Assembly (NCBI GenBank): GCA_944384295.1
Contig: CALWSU010000001.1
Span: forward strand, 148,320 to 212,319
From: an uncultured Lachnospiraceae bacterium
GTDB lineage: Bacteria > Bacillota > Clostridia > Lachnospirales > Anaerotignaceae
Direction: 5' to 3'
Length of the DNA stretch: 64,000 nucleotides
Shown here piece by piece: positions 8,790 through 16,803 of the stretch (positions are counted from its first letter, which is position 1; each line of letters starts with the position of its first letter). The translations under genes and the position numbers were made by a program. The notes beneath the pieces were generated by a model. It was not told the DNA's origin and did no database searches. It worked only from the letters and a program-made list of their open reading frames with translations.

Positions 8790-9178
8790 AATCCAATCCC
8801 CTTATAAATACAAAGTATCAAATATTATCTTACAAATTTTAGTTAGAAATGAAACCAACTATATAGTAATATGTTTGTATCCATTTTGTCAATCATTTTT
8901 CTATGGAATAGTGCAAATTGATATTTGTCTTATTTTTTTCCTATCCATTATTCCGATTTATTCATTGCTATCAACATCATTTTTATTTAGAACAATAAAA
9001 TTAAACCATTTTATTTTTTGAAAAATAGCATTTTAAATAAATATGAAAACAAAACAAATGTCTTTCATATGTTGCATTTTGCATATCAAATTTTTATTCT
9101 ATGTACAATCATAAAAATTCATTCTATTTTTATTTCATCCCATCAATCAATCATAATTTATATATAATTTTATAAATA
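8790..9178. other. Intergenic AT-rich stretch
   Basis: About 390 bases between the AIM24 gene and a long hairpin. It is very AT-rich with homopolymer tracts. I see no ORF with a ribosome binding site, no convincing -35/-10 pair and no repeat shared with other parts of the window. The part next to 8789 must contain the AIM24 promoter. Confidence 0.5.
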
Positions 9179-9263
9179 GTAGACAATCCTATACCGTGAT
9201 TCCTTTCCATGTCTTCTTTTTTCTTGTAAGACATCGGAAAAATCAGAAAATAAGATTGTCTAC
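9179..9263. terminator. Long nested hairpin downstream of the chemotaxis receptor
   Basis: The outer arms GTAGACAATC (9179-9188) and GATTGTCTAC (9254-9263) are perfect inverted repeats. Inside them a second imperfect stem pairs 9198-9215 with 9228-9244 around a T-rich loop. The element ends 16 bases from the receptor stop codon, so a terminator role is plausible, but it is much longer than the other terminators here and lacks a clear T-run. Confidence 0.5.
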
Positions 9264-9279
9264 CATAAATATTTTATTT

Positions 9280-10971
9280 CTATTTTTGCTCCGTATCGTA
9301 TAACATAAATTGATGTACTAGTCTTTTTAAAAGCAGTGCTTGTTCAGATAATTCTTTACTTGCCGCTGCACTTTCTTCTGCTGTTGCGGAATTGGTCTGC
9401 ACAACATGAGAAATTTGGTCTACACCTATGCTAATTTGCGTCACAGCACTTGCTTCTTCATTTGCCGCAATACGAATTTGATTCACAGAATCATATACCA
9501 TTTCTGTACCACTGACCACATCTAACAAAGAACTTGCTGTATCTTCTACCAATTGATTGCCCTTTTCCACGGATGTAATCGAATTTGCAATCAAAACAGA
9601 AGTTTCTTTGCTTGCTTCCGCACTCTTGCCTGCTAAATTACGCACTTCATTGGCTACCACTACAAAGCCTTTGCCTGCACTACCAGCTCTGGCAGCTTCT
9701 ACCGCTGCATTCAAAGCCAAAATATTTGTTTGGAATGCAATATCTTCAATCGTTTTGATAATTTTTCCAATTTGTGCGGCACTTTCGCTGATTTCCTCTA
9801 CTGCCTGTGTCATTTCCTGCATTTGCTGATTACAATTTTGCACTACCAATTGTGTATGCTCCGTTTGTTTCCCCATATCTTCGCTTCGTGTAGCAGTCGT
9901 TTGAATTTGACCACTGACTTCATTGAGTGTTGCGGCTAATTGTTCTACACTAGAAGCCTGTTCCGCCGCGTCTTGTGCCAAAGATTTGGCGCCATCGGAT
10001 ACTTGTTCTGCGCTACTTGCAACCTGTTGTGCTACAATGTCAATCTGCAATAATGTTTGGCTGATATCCCGACGCATTTGTTCCATAGCCTCTAACAAAG
10101 GCGCAAATTCCCCTATATAGCTTTCCTTTGCCTTTGTACGCCATGTAAAATCTCCTTTCGCCATAGCACCTAAATTTTGCTGTAAATCTAGTGTAATACG
10201 AGATAGAAAGTCTACCATATTTTTAATAGCATTTGCCAATTCCCCCAACTCATCTTTGGCATCATATGCAATATCAATTTCTAATATACCATGTGATGCC
10301 GTATTTGCTGCTTGACACAATTGTTGGATTGGTTTTGTAATGCTACGCGTCAATTGTATGGACAAAAATGTGGTTGTACCCAAAACCAAAACAGCTGACA
10401 ACACAGAAAAAAGAAACGTTCCTGTTTTTCTTGTTTCACTTTCTGCATAATATCTTTGTGCAGCAGTTGAAATTTCTGTATTAATTTCATCTAATACTGT
10501 CATTACTGCATCATATTGCGGTATCACTTGCTCTGTATAAATAGAAAATGCTTCTGTATGTTTTTTCTCTCGCAATAGCGAAAATACTTCTTCCCAGCCA
10601 TTTTGCATTTGCTGCATAGTACCTTCAAATTCTTCTAATAACGCATCATTCCCTATAAAGTTGGTTTTCAATTGTTCTAAATCCTCTGACATATCTTGCA
10701 ATGCTTGTTCTGCTTGTTGTGCGTAATCATCGGCTTTTGTTGGGTCAGTTTCTAATACTGCAAAAGCCAAATTGCTGCCCGCCTGCTCTAATCCAGAAGA
10801 CACCGCGGCAGAATGTACCGTATTTTGATAAGATTCATGATAAAAAGCATCTACGATTTGACCAATTGTAATTTGCGACAACAACATAAATCCTACCAAT
10901 ACAGTATTCAAAAAAACAATACAACCAAATACCAATAGACATTTTTTTCCCATTTTTAAATTTTTGAACAT
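9280..10971 (-). CDS. Methyl-accepting chemotaxis protein
   Basis: A 563-residue transmembrane chemoreceptor. Residues 10-31 are the first membrane helix, about 35-180 a helical extracytoplasmic sensor of the four-helix-bundle kind, 183-205 the second membrane helix and 206-258 a HAMP domain. The cytoplasmic signalling domain contains the highly conserved hairpin tip ([21 protein letters not shown], here near residue 415) and the following [16 protein letters not shown]. The ATG at 10971 follows AAAGGAG. No che or flagellar genes are nearby, so it is an orphan receptor gene and its ligand cannot be guessed. It ends at a nested hairpin. Confidence 0.95.
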   Translation of the reverse strand: MFKNLKMGKKCLLVFGCIVFLNTVLVGFMLLSQITIGQIVDAFYHESYQNTVHSAAVSSGLEQAGSNLAFAVLETDPTKADDYAQQAEQALQDMSEDLEQLKTNFIGNDALLEEFEGTMQQMQNGWEEVFSLLREKKHTEAFSIYTEQVIPQYDAVMTVLDEINTEISTAAQRYYAESETRKTGTFLFSVLSAVLVLGTTTFLSIQLTRSITKPIQQLCQAANTASHGILEIDIAYDAKDELGELANAIKNMVDFLSRITLDLQQNLGAMAKGDFTWRTKAKESYIGEFAPLLEAMEQMRRDISQTLLQIDIVAQQVASSAEQVSDGAKSLAQDAAEQASSVEQLAATLNEVSGQIQTTATRSEDMGKQTEHTQLVVQNCNQQMQEMTQAVEEISESAAQIGKIIKTIEDIAFQTNILALNAAVEAARAGSAGKGFVVVANEVRNLAGKSAEASKETSVLIANSITSVEKGNQLVEDTASSLLDVVSGTEMVYDSVNQIRIAANEEASAVTQISIGVDQISHVVQTNSATAEESAAASKELSEQALLLKRLVHQFMLYDTEQK

Positions 10972-11079
10972 AGGCTACTCCTTTCCACTTGACGTGTTTC
11001 TTATCATGCTTGTCATAGTAGCATATGCATCAAAAATATATTGTGTGCGTATCGAAAAAATACATTTCTATAAAAAATA

Positions 11080-11109
11080 GGCACTTCTTATATCAATATC
11101 AGAAGTGCC
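11080..11109 (-). terminator. Terminator of the 60-residue ORF
   Basis: GGCACTTCT and AGAAGTGCC form a perfect 9-bp stem with a 12-base loop, followed on the minus strand by a T-rich run (TATTTTTTAT). It lies 23 bases past the stop of the small gene at 11133-11315. Confidence 0.85.
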
Positions 11110-11132
11110 GAAATTTTTGTTATTTGCAATAT

Positions 11133-11315
11133 TTATTTGTGTTTGTTTCTGTCCACACTATCTACAAACTGTCTTAAATCTTCCATGGTACAAATTTTAG
11201 CACCATTTTTTGATAATGCAATTTGTGTCTGGTCCTCTAAACCCTGATAAAAATGTTTCGCTCTTTCATTATGCAATAATAAATCCGCCAAATCTTGATA
11301 TTTTTGTCCTGCCAT
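11133..11315 (-). CDS. Small hypothetical protein (60 residues)
   Basis: A 60-residue soluble, mostly helical protein that I do not recognise. The ATG at 11315 (MAGQKYQDLADLL) is preceded by AAGGAGGAATTTGGC, a near-perfect ribosome binding site. The frame extends 31 codons further upstream but without any site. A strong hairpin terminator follows the stop, so it looks like a real monocistronic gene. It is transcribed divergently from the yigZ-like gene. Size and charge resemble small clostridial cytoplasmic proteins of unknown role. Confidence 0.7.
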   Translation of the reverse strand: MAGQKYQDLADLLLHNERAKHFYQGLEDQTQIALSKNGAKICTMEDLRQFVDSVDRNKHK

Positions 11316-11400
11316 GCCAAATTCCTCCTTTTCAACTTCGGAAGTCGCGCTTCCTATATGCTTACTTTCTCCCAGATTTACAAAGAATATACGTTTTTTC

Positions 11401-11429
11401 TTGAGCACAAACAGCCTTTTTGTTATACT
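11401..11429 (+). promoter_or_regulatory. Sigma-A type promoter of the yigZ-like gene
   Basis: TTGAGC at 11401-11406 and TATACT at 11424-11429 are separated by exactly 17 bases. The start codon at 11448 lies 19 bases downstream of the -10, leaving a very short leader that contains the AGGTGAT ribosome binding site. Confidence 0.75.
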
Positions 11430-11447
11430 GTTAGACAGGTGATAAAT

Positions 11448-12101
11448 ATGTTAAATAAATACAAGACGATATTACAAGAAGCACAAGCTGAAATTATCGA
11501 AAAAAAATCTCGTTTTATTGCGACGGTACGCCCTGTAAAAACCGAAGAGGATGCAAAAGCATTTATAGAATCCATGAAAAAAAAGTATTGGGATGCAACA
11601 CATAATGTCTTTGCATATCAAATTGGCGAAAAAAATGAATTACAACGCTTTAGCGATGATGGCGAACCACAAGGCACGGCTGGTATGCCTGTCCTAAATG
11701 TGCTCAAAGGTGAAGATATCAAAGATACTGCCATTGTTGTCACGCGTTATTTTGGTGGTACATTGTTGGGTACAGGCGGTTTGGTGCGTGCATATGGAAA
11801 AGCTGCAAAAGAAGGATTACTTGCCGCTGGTATTGCAGAATTGATATTATACAACCGATATGTCGTTACAGTTTCCTATACAGATTTGGGTAAAATACAA
11901 TACGAAATTTTACAAGATGGGCATGTGTTACATGATACACAATATACAGATAAAGTACAACTGATTGTATTGGTCGAATCCGACCAATCAGAAGCATTTG
12001 AAAAAAAGATGCTCGATATTGCAAAAGGTGAATCTATTGCAGAAAAAACAGACGAAATTTTTGGTGCATGGTGTCAAGGAGAACTGCAACTGATTGATTA
12101 A
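11448..12101 (+). CDS. YigZ/IMPACT family protein
   Basis: A 217-residue member of the UPF0029/YigZ family, bacterial relatives of the eukaryotic translation regulator IMPACT; the bacterial role is not firmly known. The N-terminal IMPACT domain shows KKSRFIATV, WDATHNVFAYQIG, RFSDDGEPQGTAGMPVL and VVTRYFGGTLLGTGGLVRAY, the family signature. The C-terminal ~65 residues match the DUF1949-type domain. The ATG at 11448 follows CAGGTGATAA; the open frame starts about 50 codons earlier but covers the promoter. It converges with the glycosyltransferase gene. Confidence 0.93.
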   Translation: MLNKYKTILQEAQAEIIEKKSRFIATVRPVKTEEDAKAFIESMKKKYWDATHNVFAYQIGEKNELQRFSDDGEPQGTAGMPVLNVLKGEDIKDTAIVVTRYFGGTLLGTGGLVRAYGKAAKEGLLAAGIAELILYNRYVVTVSYTDLGKIQYEILQDGHVLHDTQYTDKVQLIVLVESDQSEAFEKKMLDIAKGESIAEKTDEIFGAWCQGELQLID

Positions 12102-12122
12102 CAAAACAACAAACAGAATACG

Positions 12123-12163
12123 CCATCAAAGCAGAACATACAAAATCTACTTTGATGGCTATG
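12123..12163. terminator. Hairpin between convergent genes
   Basis: GCCATCAAAG (12123-12132) and CTTTGATGGC (12154-12163) are exact complements, placed between the convergent yigZ-like and glycosyltransferase genes. There is no clear T-run on either side, so a bidirectional terminator is likely but not certain. Confidence 0.6.
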
Positions 12164-12167
12164 CTGT

Positions 12168-13451
12168 TCAATGTTCTAATAAAGGCATTAACTGATTTTT
12201 ACAAATCCAAGCAATATGATATTGTTTTCTCACAATTGTTTTTGCATGCAAGCATTGATCCTCTCGCATTGCATTGACAATATTTTGCCCATGTTCTTCA
12301 TAATACTGCGCTTCGGAAGGGTGATACGTTTCTTGTGTATCATACCCAAAATTTTTTGCGTCCCAACGCATAAAATAAGCCCCTAATATGCCGCCTAATT
12401 CTTTTAAAGCTGGTACCGCTTCATTCAACACAATAAAATTCCCTCTGCTTGCTGCTTCTAACACCGTAAGCCCAAACGATTCCGAAAAAGAAGGGCAGAC
12501 AAACAAATTAGACAATGTAAACAATTCTAAAACACCTTGTCTGGGAAATCCATCTGGATACCCAATATCAGACGTGAATAATAAATCACCATTGCGCAAA
12601 CCAAATTTTTCCCCTTCTATCCGAATCATTTCTTTATAGGCTTTACTGGAAATATCTGCACTTGGAAAATCACAGAAAATGACTTTTGTGCTTTGTTCAG
12701 TTTTCTTTTGTATCGCGCCTGCCAATGCTGCTACTTTCTCAAATTTTTTCCCAGTTGTAAGCCTTGCAGGATATACCATAACAATCTGCGCTTGCAATAA
12801 ATCAATATGCTTTGCTACTTGTTGTACCGCTGGACTCATTGATTCTAATAAAGGTAAAGAATTATATACCACAGCGCACTTTCCTTCTGGAATATCATAT
12901 TGCTTTGCTAGTGCAGAAATTCCCGAATATGTCGGATATACAAATTTTGTTTTTGGCATATCGGTATATCTTGCAGAAAACGGAAATTCCATATATTGTG
13001 GTCTATTGACTGGTAAAGAATGTGTAAATTCTAAAAAACGCACATGTGGCAATTCTTTTTGTGCCTCACGAATGGCGATATTATGCACCAAATGCCAGCC
13101 TTGGTATAGTATATCATGCATAATACAAACATCTACGTCTTGCAAATGTTTGACAAAATCCTTTGCTATGACTTCTACTTCTGCATAAAAACTATCATGC
13201 ACTTGTCCGGTTGGCTGCGCATAATCATGCCAAATAATTGGATTTCCATGACATGTATTTGTGATTTTGATCCATTCGATTCGTGCATCACAAAATATAC
13301 CTTTTCTTTCCTCATCTGGACAACTTTCACTCACCAATAACTTTGGCGAAATTCCAGCCTGCAACAACATTGCAATTTGATCTGCTACAACATTGACCAA
13401 AGAATATGTGCTGGATAGTCCATTAAACATAGTCAATATGGCAACTTTCAT
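12168..13451 (-). CDS. GT-B glycosyltransferase (family 4-like)
   Basis: A 427-residue cytosolic glycosyltransferase. The N-terminal Rossmann domain starts MKVAILTMFNGLSSTYSLVNVVADQ. The nucleotide-sugar domain contains VMVYPARLTTGKKFEKV (near residue 225) and the CPSFSESFGLTVLEAASRG motif, the E-X7-E pattern of retaining GT4 enzymes. No membrane segment or signal is present. It lies downstream of the choice-of-anchor A gene on the same strand, separated by a repeat element. A target in the Ser/Thr-rich region of that neighbour is an attractive but unproven inference. The acceptor and sugar cannot be read from sequence. Confidence 0.87.
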   Translation of the reverse strand: MKVAILTMFNGLSSTYSLVNVVADQIAMLLQAGISPKLLVSESCPDEERKGIFCDARIEWIKITNTCHGNPIIWHDYAQPTGQVHDSFYAEVEVIAKDFVKHLQDVDVCIMHDILYQGWHLVHNIAIREAQKELPHVRFLEFTHSLPVNRPQYMEFPFSARYTDMPKTKFVYPTYSGISALAKQYDIPEGKCAVVYNSLPLLESMSPAVQQVAKHIDLLQAQIVMVYPARLTTGKKFEKVAALAGAIQKKTEQSTKVIFCDFPSADISSKAYKEMIRIEGEKFGLRNGDLLFTSDIGYPDGFPRQGVLELFTLSNLFVCPSFSESFGLTVLEAASRGNFIVLNEAVPALKELGGILGAYFMRWDAKNFGYDTQETYHPSEAQYYEEHGQNIVNAMREDQCLHAKTIVRKQYHIAWICKNQLMPLLEH

Positions 13452-13486
13452 ATGGTCACTATTCCTTTCTCACCTATAAAATTGTT

Positions 13487-13795
13487 CCCCATAAGAAAAA
13501 AGTATCTCAGGGTGTCGAAAAAGTCAACACCCTGTCGTCAAAGGCTCATTTCATTCAAGCCTTTGACGAGTAGACAGAAGTATAAAGCCCAAAGTTCTAT
13601 CGGCTAAAAGCCTTGAAACTGCGGATTGAATTTGTGAAACGACACACCGCAAAGAAGTGCGGACAGCCATTTATGGCTGGCGTTTGCGCAGCAAACGTGT
13701 TGACATTCGTTTCCCAAACCCTTCCGCGTTTTTGAAAGAAGTATAAATCTAGTTTTTTGATAGGCTGATTTGTTATCTTATTTTTTCTTATGGGG
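13487..13795. repeat. Hairpin-rich intergenic repeat element, copy A, inside an older hairpin
   Basis: The element proper spans about 13508-13773 and matches copy B at 21951-22246 over almost its whole length in the same orientation. It contains several stems: CAGGGTGT/ACACCCTG, AAAGGCT/AGCCTTT, GCCATTTATGGC and CGTTTGCGCAGCAAACG. It is flanked by TATCT at 13503-13507 and again at 13774-13778. Outside these lie 15-base perfect inverted arms (13487-13501 and 13781-13795). Removing the element with one TATCT leaves a simple hairpin with an 8-base loop. No coding frame of its own is convincing. Confidence 0.85.
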
Positions 13796-13814
13796 TTATA
13801 CTAAAAATTACGTT

Positions 13815-15059
13815 TTATTTTTTGCAACTACAGCTTTGGAACAAATCTATTTTATCTTTCAATACCATTTCCAATTTGGAAATCGAGTTGACCATAGATT
13901 CCACAGATTGATTGGCTGACAGAATTTCTTGGTGTGTTACATCTTCAAAAGAAAATATTTTTTGTAGCTTTTCACCTTCGGCATTCAGAATATGCGCTAA
14001 GGCAGCCTGCTGCAACGCTACAGATTCAAACACATCAGAAATCGCCTGATTTCGCGGCAAAATGGGCGCTGTGGTTGTGCTGGTTGTTGTGGTGGTCGAT
14101 GTAGTTGTACTGGTTGTTGTGGTGGTACTAGTTGTCGTAGTACTTGTGCTTGTGGTACTGCTGCTCGTAGTACTGCTGCTCGTAGTACTGCTGCTTGTAG
14201 TACTTGTCGTGCTAGTACTTGTTGTAGTACTTACAGGCAAACAACTTGTTGCTTCTGGAAGTTCCCCTATAAATAACTCATTATGACTTTCTGCATTGCC
14301 AGTAAAGGAAGCAAATACAATATTCCCGTTGATTTGGCTATAAGTTGTATTCGCTGCTGCAAATGGCGCCAATACAGAGCCATAAATGGCAGTTGTACTA
14401 TTTGTCCAAGTCAATGCCTCAGGAAAGTTCCATACAATTTTTCTTGCATTTTCTCTGGTTGCTACAATACCATTACGAAAGATTTGATAACTGCCAAACT
14501 GTATATTGGTTCCTCTCACATTGATCAATATGGTTGCATTCAATGGCGCCACAATATTGATGCCATTCAATTGGTTCAAAGATATACCTGTACCATAAAT
14601 ATTGCCGCCGTCAAAATTGAAAATATTCAAATTTTCATTGATACCAGTCAATGTCAATTGATTGAATAATACGGCTCCACTACCATTTGCTGCCAATGTA
14701 TTCCAAAAGGTAGAAGCACATTTCAAATATCGTTCTGCTTCCACAAAATCAATGGGATTTCCTACCACCAGAGAACCATTGGGATTTCCCATAGTATAAT
14801 TTATGATAGTACTGGTTGGGCTAATGACAGTATTCCCACTGGCATTGGAACCATTTGTTACATCAACATTTCCTTGTACGACAAAAGACGGATCTATATT
14901 TGCTGGCGGCAAAGGCGATATATTCGCTCCTACTCCATAATTACTCAATGTTGCATTGCCACCAACTGCCACCCTACCTTCTGCGTCTGTATTACTCAAA
15001 CTCATATTGCCCAATACAAACACATTATACAAACTTGCCAAACCGAAATTTGTTGCCAT
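13815..15059 (-). CDS. Choice-of-anchor A domain protein with Ser/Thr-rich stalk
   Basis: A 414-residue protein in three parts. Residues 1-270 resemble the choice-of-anchor A (collagen-binding-like) beta domain: LYNVFVLGNMSLSNTDAEGRVAVGGNATLSN, with later GSVLAPFAA and NGNIVFASFTGNAESHN segments. Residues about 274-329 are almost only Ser and Thr, likely a stalk and a glycosylation target. Residues 331-414 are a helical module (ESVALQQAALAHILNAEGE ... SVESMVNSISKLEMVL) ending in CSCKK, shared with the broken ORF upstream. The ATG at 15059 follows AGGGGG. There is no signal peptide, unusual for this family, which suggests a spore-surface or otherwise non-Sec location. The function is not known. 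Confidence 0.8.
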   Translation of the reverse strand: MATNFGLASLYNVFVLGNMSLSNTDAEGRVAVGGNATLSNYGVGANISPLPPANIDPSFVVQGNVDVTNGSNASGNTVISPTSTIINYTMGNPNGSLVVGNPIDFVEAERYLKCASTFWNTLAANGSGAVLFNQLTLTGINENLNIFNFDGGNIYGTGISLNQLNGINIVAPLNATILINVRGTNIQFGSYQIFRNGIVATRENARKIVWNFPEALTWTNSTTAIYGSVLAPFAAANTTYSQINGNIVFASFTGNAESHNELFIGELPEATSCLPVSTTTSTSTTSTTSSSTTSSSTTSSSTTSTSTTTTSTTTTTSTTTSTTTTTSTTTAPILPRNQAISDVFESVALQQAALAHILNAEGEKLQKIFSFEDVTHQEILSANQSVESMVNSISKLEMVLKDKIDLFQSCSCKK

Positions 15060-15118
15060 CTTCATTCCCCCTAGAAAAATACGTTTCATTGCTACGTTGT
15101 TTTATGCTTGTACCAATA

Positions 15119-15154
15119 ATGCAGATGAAACCTCCAAAGAAGTTCCATCTGCAT
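15119..15154 (-). other. Hairpin between the broken ORF and the anchor-A gene
   Basis: ATGCAGATG and CATCTGCAT form a 9-bp perfect stem with an 18-base interior, just downstream of the stop at 15169-15171. There is no T-run. It may be a weak terminator or a processing site between the two genes. Confidence 0.5.
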
Positions 15155-15168
15155 ATCATGGGACGAGA

Positions 15169-15468
15169 TTAAATCGTATTGGTAGGTGGTACTTCTTCTT
15201 CACATAAACAATTTTCATATGTAGCCAATTTGGATTGCAAAATCATTTCCAGTCTTGTAATGGCATTCACCATAGACTCTACAGATTTATTTGTCGCCAA
15301 CAAAACTTCTGGTGTAACATCTGGCATTGCCACAACTTTCTGGATTTTTTCGCCTTCTGCATTCAAAATGTGTGATAATGCGGTTTCCTCCAATGCAACA
15401 GACTGAATAATATCTGTGATTGCTTATGTTCTTGTAGTGCTGCTTGCTGCGATAACTGGCATACCCAT
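15169..15468 (-). pseudogene. Broken small paralogue of the anchor-A C-terminal module
   Basis: Reading from the ATG at 15468, behind AGAAGGGA, gives MGMPVIAASSTTRT, then an in-frame TAA at 15424-15426, then AITDIIQSVALEETALSHI and the rest of an 85-residue helical module ending at 15169. The module aligns without gaps to the C-terminus of the anchor-A protein (RNQAISDVFESVALQQAALAHI). The TAA falls exactly where that protein has Gln, so a single CAA to TAA change explains it. A 75-codon frame from the ATG at 15393 remains open but has no good ribosome binding site. It is either a recent pseudogene, a sequencing error or a readthrough site. Confidence 0.75.
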
Positions 15469-15686
15469 ATTGCATACTTCCCTTCTTTATTTTGATATTT
15501 AGATTGAGCTTACGCTCTTGTATATACTATGTCGCATCATAAAATCTGTGATAATGTACCATATTATTTTGCAAAATAAAAAGGCAGTAAGTTGATTCCT
15601 TACCACCCATGTTTTTAGTATATTTTTTGTTATTTCAGGCGTATGTTATTTTTCAGCATTTTTTATTTCAAACAATAGTTTTCCAA

Positions 15687-15851
15687 TTAATATCCGTATT
15701 CTTTTGCTATGTTTTCTAGTTCCTCTTTGGAAGCATTACGAATACGACTTTCATCTAAAATCATAGCTGGCATACCAGCAAACGAACCTGCATATACATC
15801 GGATAATAGTTTTTTTCTTAATTCCTCTGTTTCTTGGTATTTTTCCTCCAT
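15687..15851 (-). CDS. Small hypothetical protein (54 residues)
   Basis: A short gene on the minus strand from an ATG at 15851 with a perfect GAAGGAGGGA ribosome binding site to a TAA at 15687. The product begins MEEKYQETEELRKKLLSDVY, continues with a hydrophobic GSFAGMPAMIL centre and ends ENIAKEYGY. It is charged, probably helical and without a signal peptide. It lies about 80 bases after the aldolase gene on the same strand and could be the last gene of that operon. I do not recognise the family. Confidence 0.7.
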   Translation of the reverse strand: MEEKYQETEELRKKLLSDVYAGSFAGMPAMILDESRIRNASKEELENIAKEYGY

Positions 15852-15932
15852 AAAAATCCCTCCTTCTTTGAAAAAATTTTTGAACTATGTCTGATTTTTC
15901 ATTTTCTGAAATTGCAATTTCTGAAATATATT

Positions 15933-16757
15933 TTATTTCATCAAAAACAGTTTCATTTTCTTCTCGGTTTCTTCTGCCACACCAGCAATCAAATCTTCTA
16001 ACATGTCAGTTGCGCAAGTTGCACCTTTTTCCAATGCTTTGGCTGCTGCTTTTGCATATGCTTGATTGATGTCTGTAAAAATATTGATTTTTGAAATACC
16101 ACATTGAATCGCTTTTTGAAAATCCGCATTAGTCAAACCAGAACCACCATGCAACACCAAAGGAATCGGCAACAAAGATGCAATCGTTTGAATTCTTTCA
16201 AAATCCAACTTCGGCGGAAATTTATATGCACCATGCGCAGTACCAACTGCAATTGCAAGGGCATCTACGCCTGTATTGGATACAAATTCTTTTGCCTGTT
16301 GTGGATCTGTATAAAAAGCTGATGGGTCTTCTCCCCCCGCTTCTCCCACATGTCCCAATTCTGCCTCAATAGTAGCACCTTTGGCATGTGCTACTTTTGC
16401 CATTTCTTTTACTTTCTTTAAATTGGTTTCATAATCCGCAGTAGAACAATCATACATAATCGAAGAAAAACCCAAATCTAAAGCACGATAGCAGGCTTCT
16501 TCTGTCAACCCATGGTCAAAATGCACTACCACTGGCACAGAGGCACGCTTTGCCATAGGCAAAAGCATATCCGCAATTTCTTCTAAGGAAGCAAGTGGCA
16601 AAAGCACTTCTGCGGTACCAATAATCACAGGACTTTGCAGTTTTTCAGCGGCACGCAAAACACCTTTTGCCATTTCTGAATTGATTGTATTAAACAACCC
16701 AACGCCATATCCTGCCTTTTTTGCAGGAAGCAATACATCATTCATATTCACCAACAT
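15933..16757 (-). CDS. Class II ketose-bisphosphate aldolase
   Basis: A 274-residue class II (zinc-dependent) aldolase of the fructose/tagatose-bisphosphate family. Zinc ligands are visible in HFDHG (His79 and His82 region), GTAHGAYK and LHGGSG, and the EAELGHVGE loop is present. It would cleave a ketose bisphosphate to dihydroxyacetone phosphate and an aldehyde. The ATG follows AGGAGG at eight bases. It lies just downstream of a PfkB kinase on the same strand. The pair looks like a kinase-aldolase module for a specific sugar phosphate rather than core glycolysis. The substrate is not determinable here. Confidence 0.9.
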   Translation of the reverse strand: MLVNMNDVLLPAKKAGYGVGLFNTINSEMAKGVLRAAEKLQSPVIIGTAEVLLPLASLEEIADMLLPMAKRASVPVVVHFDHGLTEEACYRALDLGFSSIMYDCSTADYETNLKKVKEMAKVAHAKGATIEAELGHVGEAGGEDPSAFYTDPQQAKEFVSNTGVDALAIAVGTAHGAYKFPPKLDFERIQTIASLLPIPLVLHGGSGLTNADFQKAIQCGISKINIFTDINQAYAKAAAKALEKGATCATDMLEDLIAGVAEETEKKMKLFLMK

Positions 16758-16803
16758 AATATTTTCCTCCTACGAAAGTACTTATTTTTTTATTTTTTAT
16801 TTT

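Noticed and set aside
14062..14286. Val/Leu-rich open frame opposite the Ser/Thr stalk, and the direct repeats of its DNA as a CRISPR
   Set aside because: The repeats are codon repeats for Ser and Thr without unique spacers, and the opposite frame only mirrors them.
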